Positions 28,343 through 38,571 of a stretch of DNA of 64,000 nt are shown piece after piece (positions within the stretch are counted from its first letter, which is position 1; the number at the start of each line of letters is the position of its first letter). Location of the stretch: positions 35,538 to 99,537 of the forward strand of contig SEYW01000006.1 in the NCBI GenBank assembly GCA_004168015.1, read 5' to 3'. This stretch comes from Methylolobus aquaticus (GTDB lineage: Bacteria; Pseudomonadota; Gammaproteobacteria; Methylococcales; Methylococcaceae). Under the pieces are notes generated by a model. That model saw only the letters and a program-made list of their open reading frames with translations, was not told where the DNA came from and made no database searches. The translations under genes were made by a program, and so were the position numbers.

Positions 28343-29746
28343 ATGCAGATGTTTCGCACCAAGACCAGCACGCCGGACGATTTCGAGGAGAGCGGGCTCC
28401 GGCGCTGTCTCAGCGCGACCGACCTGACGCTGCTCGGCATCGGCGCCATCATCGGCACCGGAATCTTTGTGTTGACCGGTATCGCCGCGGCCACGCAGGC
28501 CGGGCCGGCGGTCACGATTTCGTTCGTCATCGCGGGTCTGGCCTGCGCCTTCGCCGCCCTGTCCTACGCCGAACTCGCCTCCAGCGTCGGCGGTTGCGGT
28601 AGCGCCTATGGCTACAGTTACGCCGCCTTCGGCGAGCTCATCGCCTGGATCATCGGTTGGGATTTGATGCTCGAGTATGCGATCTCGGTCGCCGCGGTCG
28701 CGAACGGCTGGTCGGGGTACCTCTGCCAGGCGCTGAATGCGATCGGCTTCCCGCTGCCCGATGCGCTGACCAAAGCGCCCGAGCTTGGCGGCATCATCAA
28801 CCTGCCCGCCTCGGCCATCATCTTTTTCCTGATGGCACTGCTGATCGTCGGGGCCAAGGAAAGCGCCAGACTCAACGCCGTCATGGTTTCAGTCAAGCTG
28901 ATCACGATCACGGTCTTCGTGACCATCGCCGTATTCAACGTCAATCCGGCCAACTGGGATCCTTTCATGCCCTTCGGTTGGTTCAGCCACAACGCCGACG
29001 GCAAGCCCGTGGGTGTACTGGCCGGCGCATCCATCGTGTTCTTTGCGTACGTGGGCTTCGATGCGGTCTCGACCGCCGCCGAGGAAGCGCACAATCCAAA
29101 ACGGGACGTCCCGATTGGCATCCTCGGCTCCCTGGCCTTCTGCACGACGGTCTACATCATCGTGGCCGGCCTGCTGACCGCGATCGTGCCCTACGCCGAT
29201 CTCAACGTGGCATCGCCCGTGGCTCATGCGCTGCAGTTGATCGGCTTTCGGTGGGCCTCGGCGCTCGTGTCCACCGGGGTCATCGCCGGGCTCACTACCG
29301 TCATGCTGGTGCTCTATTACGGCCTGACCCGGATCATCTTTGCCATGTCCCGCGACGGGCTTTTGTCGGACTGGTTCTCCACGGTGAACGCGCGCACGCA
29401 GACACCGATCCGCGTCATTGTGATCTGCGGGCTGTTCATCGCGGCAGTCGCCGGACTGGTACCGCTCGGAGAACTCGCCGAACTGGTCAACATCGGTACC
29501 CTGTTCGCGTTCGTTCTGGTCTGTTTCGGTGTGATCACGCTACGTATCACCCAGCCCGAAATGAAGCGTCCGTTCCGTACCCCGATCAATCCCGTTTTCC
29601 CGCTGCTCGGTGCGGCGATGTGCCTCGCGCTGATGGGCTTTCTGCCGACCCTGACCTGGGTGCGTTTTGTCGTCTGGCTGGGCATCGGGCTGCTGATCTA
29701 TTTCGGCTATTCCTACCGGCATAGCCGTCTCCGCCAGCCGACCTGA
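28343..29746 (+). CDS. APC-family amino acid permease
   Basis: 467 residues from ATG 28343, with AGGAG at 28331-28335. Twelve predicted helices; the opening LSATDLTLLGIGAIIGTGIFVLTG is the amino acid/polyamine/organocation substrate-binding helix 1 signature, and FFAYVGFDAVSTAAEEAHNP is helix 6. It resembles the cationic amino acid transporter (YhdG/CAT) branch. The substrate is unknown. It lies 53 bases after nhaD and ten before the next gene, so probably co-transcribed. Confidence 0.86.
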   Translation: MQMFRTKTSTPDDFEESGLRRCLSATDLTLLGIGAIIGTGIFVLTGIAAATQAGPAVTISFVIAGLACAFAALSYAELASSVGGCGSAYGYSYAAFGELIAWIIGWDLMLEYAISVAAVANGWSGYLCQALNAIGFPLPDALTKAPELGGIINLPASAIIFFLMALLIVGAKESARLNAVMVSVKLITITVFVTIAVFNVNPANWDPFMPFGWFSHNADGKPVGVLAGASIVFFAYVGFDAVSTAAEEAHNPKRDVPIGILGSLAFCTTVYIIVAGLLTAIVPYADLNVASPVAHALQLIGFRWASALVSTGVIAGLTTVMLVLYYGLTRIIFAMSRDGLLSDWFSTVNARTQTPIRVIVICGLFIAAVAGLVPLGELAELVNIGTLFAFVLVCFGVITLRITQPEMKRPFRTPINPVFPLLGAAMCLALMGFLPTLTWVRFVVWLGIGLLIYFGYSYRHSRLRQPT

Positions 29747-29755
29747 GCCGCGCGC

Positions 29756-31054
29756 ATGGCGCCTCAGGGAGCCCCTCCAGGCCAGGGACTGGAGCAGGTT
29801 CTCCCGTTCGTTCTCCTGCAACTCAGCCTCATCATCGTAATGGGGCGAGTTGCCGGCGGGCTCGCCCAGAGGCTGGGACAACCCCGGGCCGTCGGCGAGA
29901 TGCTGGCGGGCCTGTTGCTGGGCCCCTCCCTCTTCGGGCGGCTGGCACCGGCCGCGCAGGCCTTCGTCTTCGAATCGACCGATACGCTCCCGATCGGCAT
30001 CATCAGCCAAATCGGACTCATCCTGCTGATGTTCCAGATCGGCCTCGAGTTCGACTTCAGCCACCTTCAGGCCGGGCGCAATAAGCGCGCGGCGATTGCC
30101 GTGGCCCTGGTCGGCATCGTCTGCCCCTTCATTTTCGGCTTTGGTTTCGGCTTCGGATCGTCCGCCACCCTGGCCCCGTTCATCGACAGGTCGGCCTATT
30201 CCCTGTTCCTGGCGACCGCGTTCTCGATCACCGCAGTTCCGGTCCTCGGGCGCATCATGATGGAGTACGGACTGACACAGACCCGCATCGGCGTGATCAC
30301 CATCGCGGCAGCAGCCATTACCGATGCCATCGGCTGGACCTTGCTGGCCCTGATCAGCACCTGGGTGACGAGCCGGCTGGCGCCTCTCGACACGCTGCTA
30401 CAGCTCGGCTACCTCGGCCTCTATGGCTTGGCGTGCTGGTCGCTGCTGCGACCGCTGCTCCGCTGGCTGGTGCGTGTCATGCGCCGGGGCGACGACGTTC
30501 TGACGCAGGACCTGATGGCGCTGTTGCTGGCGGCCGTGTTTCTGTCTGCGATCGTTACCAATTGGTTGGGTCTGTTCGCGATCTTCGGTGGCTTTGTGAT
30601 CGGTATGCTGCTACACGACCAGCGCGCCTTGGTCGACGCCTGGAAAGCCAGGGCAGCCGACCTGGTCATGGTGTTTTTCATGCCGGTTTTCTTCACTTAC
30701 ACGGGGCTGCGCACCGATGTGGGCCACCTCGACAGCCCTCAACTGTGGGGCGCCTTTGCGCTCGCGCTGCTACTCGCCGCCACGGGAAAGTTCGGCGGCT
30801 GCTATCTCGCCGCGCGCTGGAGCGGGCTGGATGCGTCTTCGTCACGGAATGTCGCGATCATGATGAATACGCGTGGCCTGTTGGAACTGGTCATCGCGAA
30901 TGTCGGGCTAGACCTCGGCGTCATCCCACCATCGGTCTTCACCATGCTGGTGCTGATGGCGGTGCTGAGTACGATGATGACGGCCCCGGCACTGCGGCGT
31001 TGGCTGCCGCGGTCAGCCAAGCCCGCCGACGGTAGGCATCTGCCGGCCGGCTGA
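29756..31054 (+). CDS. CPA2-family cation:proton antiporter
   Basis: 432 residues, about 12-13 helices. RLGQPRAVGEMLAGLLLGPSLFG, the Asp-bearing ATAFSITAVPVLGRIM and AAAITDAIGWTLLALIST are Kef/NapA-type signatures, and the late MMNTRGLLELVIANVGLD is shared with this family. It lacks the C-terminal TrkA-N domain of KefB/KefC, so it is not glutathione-gated. It probably exchanges Na+ or K+ for protons. It is the last gene of the plus-strand transporter run. Confidence 0.84.
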   Translation: MAPQGAPPGQGLEQVLPFVLLQLSLIIVMGRVAGGLAQRLGQPRAVGEMLAGLLLGPSLFGRLAPAAQAFVFESTDTLPIGIISQIGLILLMFQIGLEFDFSHLQAGRNKRAAIAVALVGIVCPFIFGFGFGFGSSATLAPFIDRSAYSLFLATAFSITAVPVLGRIMMEYGLTQTRIGVITIAAAAITDAIGWTLLALISTWVTSRLAPLDTLLQLGYLGLYGLACWSLLRPLLRWLVRVMRRGDDVLTQDLMALLLAAVFLSAIVTNWLGLFAIFGGFVIGMLLHDQRALVDAWKARAADLVMVFFMPVFFTYTGLRTDVGHLDSPQLWGAFALALLLAATGKFGGCYLAARWSGLDASSSRNVAIMMNTRGLLELVIANVGLDLGVIPPSVFTMLVLMAVLSTMMTAPALRRWLPRSAKPADGRHLPAG

Positions 31055-31060
31055 GACGCC

Positions 31061-31086
31061 GCGGGGCAGAACCGAATCCGCCCCGC
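31061..31086. terminator. hairpin between convergent transporter genes
   Basis: GCGGGGC (31061-31067) pairs with GCCCCGC (31080-31086) around a 12-base loop between the CPA2 and SulP stop codons. There is no T tract, so function as a terminator is probable rather than certain. Confidence 0.45.
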
Positions 31087-31098
31087 CGCGGGATTACC

Positions 31099-32901
31099 TC
31101 AAGGAACGAAGTAAAGCGGTGTCTCGCCGATTGGCGTCTCGCGACGCGGACAGGTGGGGCAAGGCTCCGAGATCAGCTCGTAGGCATGGCGGACGGCCAG
31201 GATCGTACTCGTGAGCCGAACCGGTTGCTCCAGGAACAACTCCTTCTCACCCAACCGGTCGGCAAAGCCCGTCCGCTGCATCACATCATGCAGATGGGGA
31301 CTCACACCACACATGACCACCTTGACCCCACGGGCGCGCACCCGATCGAGAAAGCTCTCGAGAAGGTTCAACGCCACCGCATCCGGATTTCGCGCCCGCT
31401 TCATGCGCAGCAGCAGCACTTCCGTGTCCGGGCCGATCAGGCTCTCGATATATTCGAAATGCTTGTCCAGCGCTGCGGTGGAGCCGAAGAACAGCTCGCC
31501 TTCGAGGCCGAACAACAGGATCTTGGAACACGGCTCGTCTTCCGGCAGGCGTTCGTGAATGGCGCCGTCACGCGTGACGATGAACTCCGATAGCCGCATC
31601 CGCCCGGCGCGCGGCACGGCCAGCATAAAGGACATGAAAATGCCGATCAGCACGCAGAACTCGATCGAAATGCCGACCGCCGAAAAGGCCGTCACGGCCA
31701 CGATGGCGGCGTCGAAACGCGTCGCGCGAACGTGATAACGCAGTGCGTGCCAGTCCACCATCTTCCAGGCCGACAGAAACAGGATGCCGGCGAGCACTGC
31801 CTTGGGTATGAACCGCGCATACGGCGCAAAGGCCAGCATGATGACCGCGACAGCGATGGCGGAGATCACACCGGACCACTGGGAAGCGGCACCCGCCTGC
31901 TGGTTGATGGCCGAACGCGTCAGTGACCCCGAACCCGGAATGCACTGGAAGAAGCTGCCCGTAAAGTTCGCCAGACCCTCGCTGAGACATTGCTGGTTCA
32001 TATCGAGCTTCTGCCGTGTCACGGCCGCGATGGCCTTGGCCATCGACAAGGCTTCGAGCAAGCCCAGCATCGCAATCGCCAGGGAGCCTGTCGCGAAGTC
32101 GCGCATCATCGCGGCATCGAAGTTCGGCCACTGGAACGACGGCAACTTGGCCGGAATGTCCCCAATGATCTTCACGCCGCGCGCTTCCAGGCCGAAGGAC
32201 CACGAGAGCCACGCTGCCCCGACCACCACGATCAGCAACTCCGGCAGAAATCGCCAGCCGATCTTGTTCTTGAACCAGCGCAACAGCAGCACCGCTGCCA
32301 TAGTTCCCAGCCCGACCCACAACGTGTCCATGTGGATCGCCCCGCCTTCCGTCATTGTCTGCCAGAAGCGCGACAGGAAATGATCGTGCACCCCGCCCAT
32401 GGCCTTCTTGCCGAGCAGGTTCTTCATCTGGTCCAGCACGATCAACGAGCCCGCGCCCAGCGTGAAACCGACGATCACCGAATGCGATACATAGCGCGTG
32501 AGGTCCCCGAGTCGCGCCGCGGTGATCGCGAGCTGCACGACACCTACCATGAAGGCCACGAGCATCGCCGCTTCGATCTTCGATTCCGGCGCCACCGAGG
32601 CGATCACGCTCAGCAGTGCGATCGAGGTCGCATTCGTCGGCCCGTTGATCAGCTGGCGTGACGAGTCGAACAGCGCACCGACTGCCGTCATCACGATGGC
32701 TGTGTAAAGACCGTATTCCGCGGGCAATCCCGCGACCAGACCGTAGGCCATGGCCTGCGGCACCGCGACCGTGGCCACGGTGAGGCCCGCCAACAGGTCA
32801 CTACGACCATCCTGCCACGAGTAGCGTCGCAGAGAATCGAGGGCGGGGATGAATTTGTAGGCCCCTGTCGGGACCGAGGCGATATCAGAGCGTTGGGGCA
32901 T
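31099..32901 (-). CDS. SulP-family anion transporter with STAS domain
   Basis: 600 residues. A transmembrane core (about 25-430) begins LAGLTVATVAVPQAMAYGLVAGLPAEYGLY, the SulP signature. A C-terminal STAS domain (about 455-570; KILLFGLEGELFFGSTAALDKHFEYI) is followed by a short tail with a CPTC pair. Transported anions in this family are sulfate, bicarbonate or dicarboxylates; which one applies is not readable here. GGGAG precedes the start. It is convergent with the cation antiporter gene. Confidence 0.88.
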   Translation of the reverse strand: MPQRSDIASVPTGAYKFIPALDSLRRYSWQDGRSDLLAGLTVATVAVPQAMAYGLVAGLPAEYGLYTAIVMTAVGALFDSSRQLINGPTNATSIALLSVIASVAPESKIEAAMLVAFMVGVVQLAITAARLGDLTRYVSHSVIVGFTLGAGSLIVLDQMKNLLGKKAMGGVHDHFLSRFWQTMTEGGAIHMDTLWVGLGTMAAVLLLRWFKNKIGWRFLPELLIVVVGAAWLSWSFGLEARGVKIIGDIPAKLPSFQWPNFDAAMMRDFATGSLAIAMLGLLEALSMAKAIAAVTRQKLDMNQQCLSEGLANFTGSFFQCIPGSGSLTRSAINQQAGAASQWSGVISAIAVAVIMLAFAPYARFIPKAVLAGILFLSAWKMVDWHALRYHVRATRFDAAIVAVTAFSAVGISIEFCVLIGIFMSFMLAVPRAGRMRLSEFIVTRDGAIHERLPEDEPCSKILLFGLEGELFFGSTAALDKHFEYIESLIGPDTEVLLLRMKRARNPDAVALNLLESFLDRVRARGVKVVMCGVSPHLHDVMQRTGFADRLGEKELFLEQPVRLTSTILAVRHAYELISEPCPTCPRRETPIGETPLYFVP

Positions 32902-33089
32902 CGAATCTCCCTTTTGAAGTCTTCGAAATGAGTGGAAACCGACGGGTCCACCGCGAAGGGCCGCACCGGCGGTGCATGGCGATACCCGAACCGAACCAGG
33001 CTGTCATTCCCCGCGGACTCTCGGAATCACGCAAATAACAGGCCAAGGTGCAGCGCGGTCAGCGTATCGCACCCGGCTAAGAACACCTA

Positions 33090-33117
33090 ATAATAAAAAG
33101 TAATTTCGTCATTCCAA
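33090..33117 (-). promoter_or_regulatory. candidate sigma70 promoter for the SulP gene
   Basis: Minus strand: TTGGAA (33112-33117), a 16-base spacer and TATTAT (33090-33095), within an AT-rich island. It would give a leader of about 180 bases before the SulP start at 32901. Confidence 0.35.
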
Positions 33118-33322
33118 AATGTAAGCATCAATCCATTGCTGGCGACACTGTCCGGCGGGAAGACGAGGGTTAGCGGGTGCGAGTTGACGCGGATTTGGGT
33201 CCGGGGACCGAATTCCGCCCGCGCTCGAAGAGCGCGTCAAGTCGCGACTGAGGCTGCACGCCCTCGGTGCAGGGCATGCGTGGGGGGACACGAGAGCGCT
33301 CCGGGAGCACCCTGGCATACGA

Positions 33323-33352
33323 GCGCGGTACCCGGGCAACCGGGCACCGCGC
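33323..33352 (-). terminator. hairpin after secF
   Basis: A 13-bp stem with one mismatch around a GCAA loop (33336-33339), beginning ten bases past the secF stop on the minus strand. There is no U tract follows it, but position and strength suit the end of the secDF transcript. Confidence 0.5.
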
Positions 33353-33361
33353 CATGAGAGA

Positions 33362-34360
33362 TCAGGGACGCGTGTCGACCGCGCCTTCCTTTTCCGGCAG
33401 CAGCAGGTCCGCGCGGCTGACGCCCAGTCGCAGAGCCAGGGCGCTTGCGACGTAGATCGACGAATAGGTACCCACGGCGATACCGATGATCAGCGCAATC
33501 GCGAAGTTATGGATGATCTCGCCGCCCCAGACCGCCATCGCCAGGACCGTGACGAACGTCAGGAAGGAGGTCATCAGCGTACGGCTCAGGGTTTCGTTGA
33601 TCGACAGGTTAATGACGTCGATCACCTCGCCGCGACGGTACTTCCGGAAATTCTCGCGAATCCGGTCGAACACGACGATGGTGTCGTTCAGCGAATAGCC
33701 CATGACCGCGAGAATTGCCGCCAGCACGCTCAGATCAAAGTCCAGCTGGAAAAACGAGAAGACCCCGAAAATCATGATGATGTCGTGCAGCGTCGCCAGA
33801 ATAGCGCCTAGCGAGAAACGGTATTCGAAACGCCACGCGACGTACACGAGAATCCCGATCGTCGCCAGCACCAGCGCCAGGATGCTGCTCTCCGTCAGGT
33901 CATCGCCCACCTGGGGCCCGACGAATTCCACCCGCGTTATCGTGGCCTTGAAGGCTGGATCGGTGTTCAGGGCGGCTGAGACGCGGCTCTTGAGGTCGTT
34001 CTGCGCCAGCCCGAGATCTTCGGCGACCGCGTCCTTGGCGGTGCCCTCCGTGGCCGGTGCGCCCTCGGCATTCGCCTCCGGCGGCAGCCGGATCAGGACG
34101 GTCCGGGCGGTACCGAAGTGCTGCGCGGTCGGCCCGTGGAATCCGGCCGTCTCGAGTTGCGCCCTGATCGCGTTCAGGTCGGGCGGGTTGTCATAGGTCG
34201 CTTCGACTACGGTACCACCCGTGAAGTCGATCGCGAAGTTCAGTCCCTTGACGAACAGCGAAACGATCGCGGCCAGACTCAGGATGACCGACAGGCCCAC
34301 GGCAATGCTCCGCTTGCCGAGAAAGTCGATCTTGTAGTTGCGGGTAATGGTTTCAGCCAC
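33362..34360 (-). CDS. secF: protein translocase subunit SecF
   Basis: 332 residues, six transmembrane helices. FLGKRSIAVGLSVILSLAAIVSLFVKGLNFAIDFTGGT is the N-terminal SecF signature, followed by a periplasmic loop and MGYSLNDTIVVFDRIRENFRK. With SecD and YajC it uses the proton gradient to pull exported protein through SecYEG from the periplasmic side. The yajC-secD-secF order is standard; it begins 36 bases after secD. Confidence 0.95.
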   Translation of the reverse strand: MAETITRNYKIDFLGKRSIAVGLSVILSLAAIVSLFVKGLNFAIDFTGGTVVEATYDNPPDLNAIRAQLETAGFHGPTAQHFGTARTVLIRLPPEANAEGAPATEGTAKDAVAEDLGLAQNDLKSRVSAALNTDPAFKATITRVEFVGPQVGDDLTESSILALVLATIGILVYVAWRFEYRFSLGAILATLHDIIMIFGVFSFFQLDFDLSVLAAILAVMGYSLNDTIVVFDRIRENFRKYRRGEVIDVINLSINETLSRTLMTSFLTFVTVLAMAVWGGEIIHNFAIALIIGIAVGTYSSIYVASALALRLGVSRADLLLPEKEGAVDTRP

Positions 34361-34396
34361 GGGTGCGGGTCCTCAATGAAATTCGGCGAGCTCGAT

Positions 34397-36247
34397 TCAA
34401 ATCCACAGCTTCGCGGCGCGGCGCTGCCCGTAGACCCAATTCACCATCATGCGCGTGCACATGACGGCGGTGAACATCGACGTCAGGATACCGATGGTCA
34501 GCGTGACGGCGAAACCCTTGACTGGCCCCGATCCGATGCCGAACAGCATCACGGCGGCCAGCAGGGTCGTGATGTTCGAATCGAAGATCGTGCTGAAGGC
34601 GCGCTCGAAGCCGGCATAGATCGCGGATTGCGGAGAGTTGCCGTTGCGCAATTCTTCCTTGATGCGCTCATAGATCAGCACGTTGGCGTCGACCGCCATG
34701 CCGATGGTCAGGGTAATGCCGGCGATACCGGGCAAGGTCAGCGTCGCCTGCAGTAGCGACAGGATCGCCAGAATCAATGCCACGTTGAATATCAGCGTGA
34801 AGGCAGCGATCAGACCGAACACCTTGTAGTAAACCAGCATGATGACGATGATCGCTGCGAAGCCGATCATGAACGAACGCACGCCCTGATCGATGTTCTC
34901 CTTCCCGAGGCTCGGACCCACCGTGCGCTCCTCGACGATGTCCACCGGCGCCGCCAGGGCGCCTGCTCGCAGCAGCAGCGCGAGATTACGGGCCTCGTCC
35001 GCGGTGTCGAGGCCGGTGATCTGGAAGCGCTTGGTCAATCGGTCGCGGATCGTCGCCACGTTGATGACCTCTTCGACCTTCTTGCGTGTCGTGACTTTCT
35101 TACCGTTGATTTCCTTGGTCTCGGACTTGTTCTCGATGAACACGACGGCCATCGGTTTGCCGATGTTGACGGCGCTGGTATCCGCCATCCGTTTCGCGCC
35201 GATGCTGTTCAGCGTCACGAACACGGCGGGCGTTCCCGACTGCTGATCCATACCGGAGGCCGCGTCGACCACCTGATCACCCGTCACGATGATCTTCCGC
35301 TGCAGCAGAATCGGCTGTCCGGCACGGTCGCGATACAACTGTGCCGTCAGGGGCACCCGCGAATCCGCCGCCGAGGGAACGCTGTGCTCGGTGTCGACCA
35401 GCCGGAACTCCAGGGTCGCCGTGGCACCGAGGATCTCCTTGGCCCGGGCCGTGTCCTGCACGCCGGGCAACTGCACGACGATCCGGTCCGTCCCCTGCTG
35501 CTGGATCACCGGTTCGGCCACGCCCAGTTCGTTGACACGGTTGCGCAGGGTCGTGATGTTCTGGCCCACGGCGAACTTCTGCACTTCCCGCTTCTCGACC
35601 TCGGACAAGGTCGCAAGCAGGACATTCTGACTCTCGTCGGTATCGATCAGCAGCCCGCGGAACTCGCGACCCAGCACACTTTGCGCCTGCGCCAGCGTCG
35701 CGGTGTCGTCGAACTGCGCGCGGATGGTACCGTTCTGGCGGTCGACCGAGCGGTAGCGCAGTTTGTTCTCGCGCAACAGGGTCCGCACGTCCTCGGCGTA
35801 ACGCTCTTCGCGCTGTTTGATCGCGGCTTCCATGTCGACCTGCATCATGAAATGCACGCCACCCCGCAGATCCAGACCCAGGTACATGGGCTGGGCACCG
35901 ATCGCCCGCAGCCAGCCCGGTGTCGCGGGTGCCAGATTTAGCGCGACCGTGTAATTGGTGCCCATGGCCTTCTCGATCGCATCAGCCGCCTTCAGCTGGG
36001 CATCGGTATCGGCAAAGCGGATCAGCAGCCTCTTGTCGTTCAGTTCGACCTTTTGCGGCTTCAGGCCCTGACCCTGCAGCAACTCTTCGACCTGCTTCCG
36101 GACCGTGTCGTCGACCTTGGCGGACCGCACCGGCGACAACTGCACGGAAGGGTCTTCGCCGAAAAAATTCGGCAACGCATAGATGAAGGCCCAGAGCAGC
36201 ACGCCCAGGATCAGCAGATTTTTCCAGAGAGGGAACGAATTGCGCAT
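34397..36247 (-). CDS. secD: protein translocase subunit SecD
   Basis: 616 residues, six helices and a large periplasmic P1 domain. LGLDLRGGVHFMMQVDM, RNRVNELGVAEPVIQQQGTDRIVVQLPGV and ITLTIGMAVDANVLIYERIKEE (with the functionally important Asp) are diagnostic. It works with SecF and YajC as an accessory motor of Sec export. Confidence 0.96.
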   Translation of the reverse strand: MRNSFPLWKNLLILGVLLWAFIYALPNFFGEDPSVQLSPVRSAKVDDTVRKQVEELLQGQGLKPQKVELNDKRLLIRFADTDAQLKAADAIEKAMGTNYTVALNLAPATPGWLRAIGAQPMYLGLDLRGGVHFMMQVDMEAAIKQREERYAEDVRTLLRENKLRYRSVDRQNGTIRAQFDDTATLAQAQSVLGREFRGLLIDTDESQNVLLATLSEVEKREVQKFAVGQNITTLRNRVNELGVAEPVIQQQGTDRIVVQLPGVQDTARAKEILGATATLEFRLVDTEHSVPSAADSRVPLTAQLYRDRAGQPILLQRKIIVTGDQVVDAASGMDQQSGTPAVFVTLNSIGAKRMADTSAVNIGKPMAVVFIENKSETKEINGKKVTTRKKVEEVINVATIRDRLTKRFQITGLDTADEARNLALLLRAGALAAPVDIVEERTVGPSLGKENIDQGVRSFMIGFAAIIVIMLVYYKVFGLIAAFTLIFNVALILAILSLLQATLTLPGIAGITLTIGMAVDANVLIYERIKEELRNGNSPQSAIYAGFERAFSTIFDSNITTLLAAVMLFGIGSGPVKGFAVTLTIGILTSMFTAVMCTRMMVNWVYGQRRAAKLWI

Positions 36248-36308
36248 AGTGTCTTCCAGTACTCAGCCGGACGAAGGGATTCCCTTCGTCCGACGCGGGC
36301 CGCGCGGC

Positions 36309-36677
36309 TTAGGAGGCGGGTTTGTCCAGTTTTTCCTGCTTTCGCTTGCTCGCCTTGTAGGTGCCCTTCGGCATCAGCGAGGCCACAGCGTGACGCTGGA
36401 CGTTTACCTGCACGTTGTCGCCCACTTCCAGCACGATGAAGTTTTCGTCGAGGTCGACGATCTTGCCGAGCAGCCCGCCGTTGGTCACCACCTCGACGCC
36501 TTTGGCCAGCGACTCGATCATCTTCTTCTGCTCGCGGCCACGCCGATGCTGTGGCAGCACGAACAACAAGAAGAACATCAGCAGGATCGCGATCGGCAGA
36601 ATGAGTCCGGCGAATCCGGGCTCCTGCGCGGCAGGGCCGGCAGCCTGCGCATGTGCACTCGATATCAGGAAATCCAT
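36309..36677 (-). CDS. yajC: preprotein translocase subunit YajC
   Basis: 122 residues with a single membrane helix (about 22-42; FAGLILPIAILLMFFLLFVLPQ) followed by RREQKKMIESLAKGVEVVTNGGLLGKI-type sequence typical of YajC. It associates with SecDF and is dispensable for Sec export in model species. It sits between tgt and secD. Confidence 0.93.
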   Translation of the reverse strand: MDFLISSAHAQAAGPAAQEPGFAGLILPIAILLMFFLLFVLPQHRRGREQKKMIESLAKGVEVVTNGGLLGKIVDLDENFIVLEVGDNVQVNVQRHAVASLMPKGTYKASKRKQEKLDKPAS

Positions 36678-36736
36678 ACGGGTCTAGGCCTCGCGGCGGT
36701 CATCGTTAAAAGCGCGGCATTATGGCACAAAACGCG

Positions 36737-37843
<1,107 letters not shown>

Positions 37844-37897
37844 TCAGGCAATGCGCCGGGTCGGCAGGATACCGACCACGTCGCCTATGGAAACTGT

Positions 37898-37982
37898 TGG
37901 TGCCGATGGTCGGACTTGAACCGACACGACTTGCGTCACCACCCCCTCAAGATGGCGTGTCTACCAATTCCACCACATCGGC
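37898..37982 (-). tRNA. tRNA-Leu (GAG)
   Basis: An 85-base class II tRNA with encoded CCA (37898-37900). The minus strand starts GCCGATGTGGTGGAATTGG. The anticodon stem CCATC/GGTGG encloses TTGAGGG, giving the anticodon GAG. It has a long variable arm and the T arm GGTTCAAGTCC. It lies 37 bases after secG, the conserved secG-leuU arrangement, and is probably processed from the secG transcript. Confidence 0.95.
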
Positions 37983-38019
37983 TAGGAAACTGATCAGGAA
38001 CGATCCTGCCCCGGCAAGC

Positions 38020-38394
38020 TCACTTTGCCGGTGCGGGGGCCCCGGTCGGGACGTCTGCAGACTGCGGCAGGTCGCTCGGTGCCTTGGCAGGCTGTGGTAC
38101 CGGCGGCAAGTCCGACGAGGTCTTGGGAGCGGCCGGCGTGTCCATGATGTCAGCCGACTTATTGTCCCTGTGATCGGACAAATAGGCAAGCGTGAGGCTG
38201 GTGCTGAAAAACACCACGGCCGCGATCGCCGTCGACTTCGACAGAAACGTGGCAGCACCCCGGGCACCGAAGAAGGTGTTCGAGGAACCACCGAAACCCG
38301 CGCCGGCATCAGCCCCCCGGCCCCTCTGGATCATGACCAGACCGATGATCGCCAGAGCAACCAGTACATGCAGAACCGTTAGCGCTTGAACCAT
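38020..38394 (-). CDS. secG: protein translocase subunit SecG
   Basis: 124 residues from MVQALTVLHVLVALAIIGLV. Two membrane helices flank IQRGRGADAGAGFGGSSNTFFG, the SecG hallmark. The C-terminus is Pro/Ala/Ser-rich and variable. It is part of the SecYEG channel. The gene often upstream in relatives (tpiA) is absent; purL is there instead, separated by 177 bases. Confidence 0.94.
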   Translation of the reverse strand: MVQALTVLHVLVALAIIGLVMIQRGRGADAGAGFGGSSNTFFGARGAATFLSKSTAIAAVVFFSTSLTLAYLSDHRDNKSADIMDTPAAPKTSSDLPPVPQPAKAPSDLPQSADVPTGAPAPAK

Positions 38395-38571
38395 GAACAC
38401 ACCCAAAGGAAACCATACGACAATCGGGGCGCTGCGATGAAGGCGGTGTCTCCAAATGCACAGCACACCAAGGAATCGGGGCGAGTGCTCACAACGTTCC
38501 TCGCGCCGACCCGGGAAAGCCGCGTAGAGTACCCTGCGGCCCGCCCGGTTGGCAAGGATCGTCCGCCGGTT

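Larger units (their letters stand above)
32902..33361. other. intergenic region upstream of the SulP gene
   Basis: About 460 bases with no believable gene. It contains an AT-rich island at 33080-33125, unusual for this DNA, which carries a candidate minus-strand promoter, and a long hairpin at 33323-33352 directly after the secF stop codon. Confidence 0.4.
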
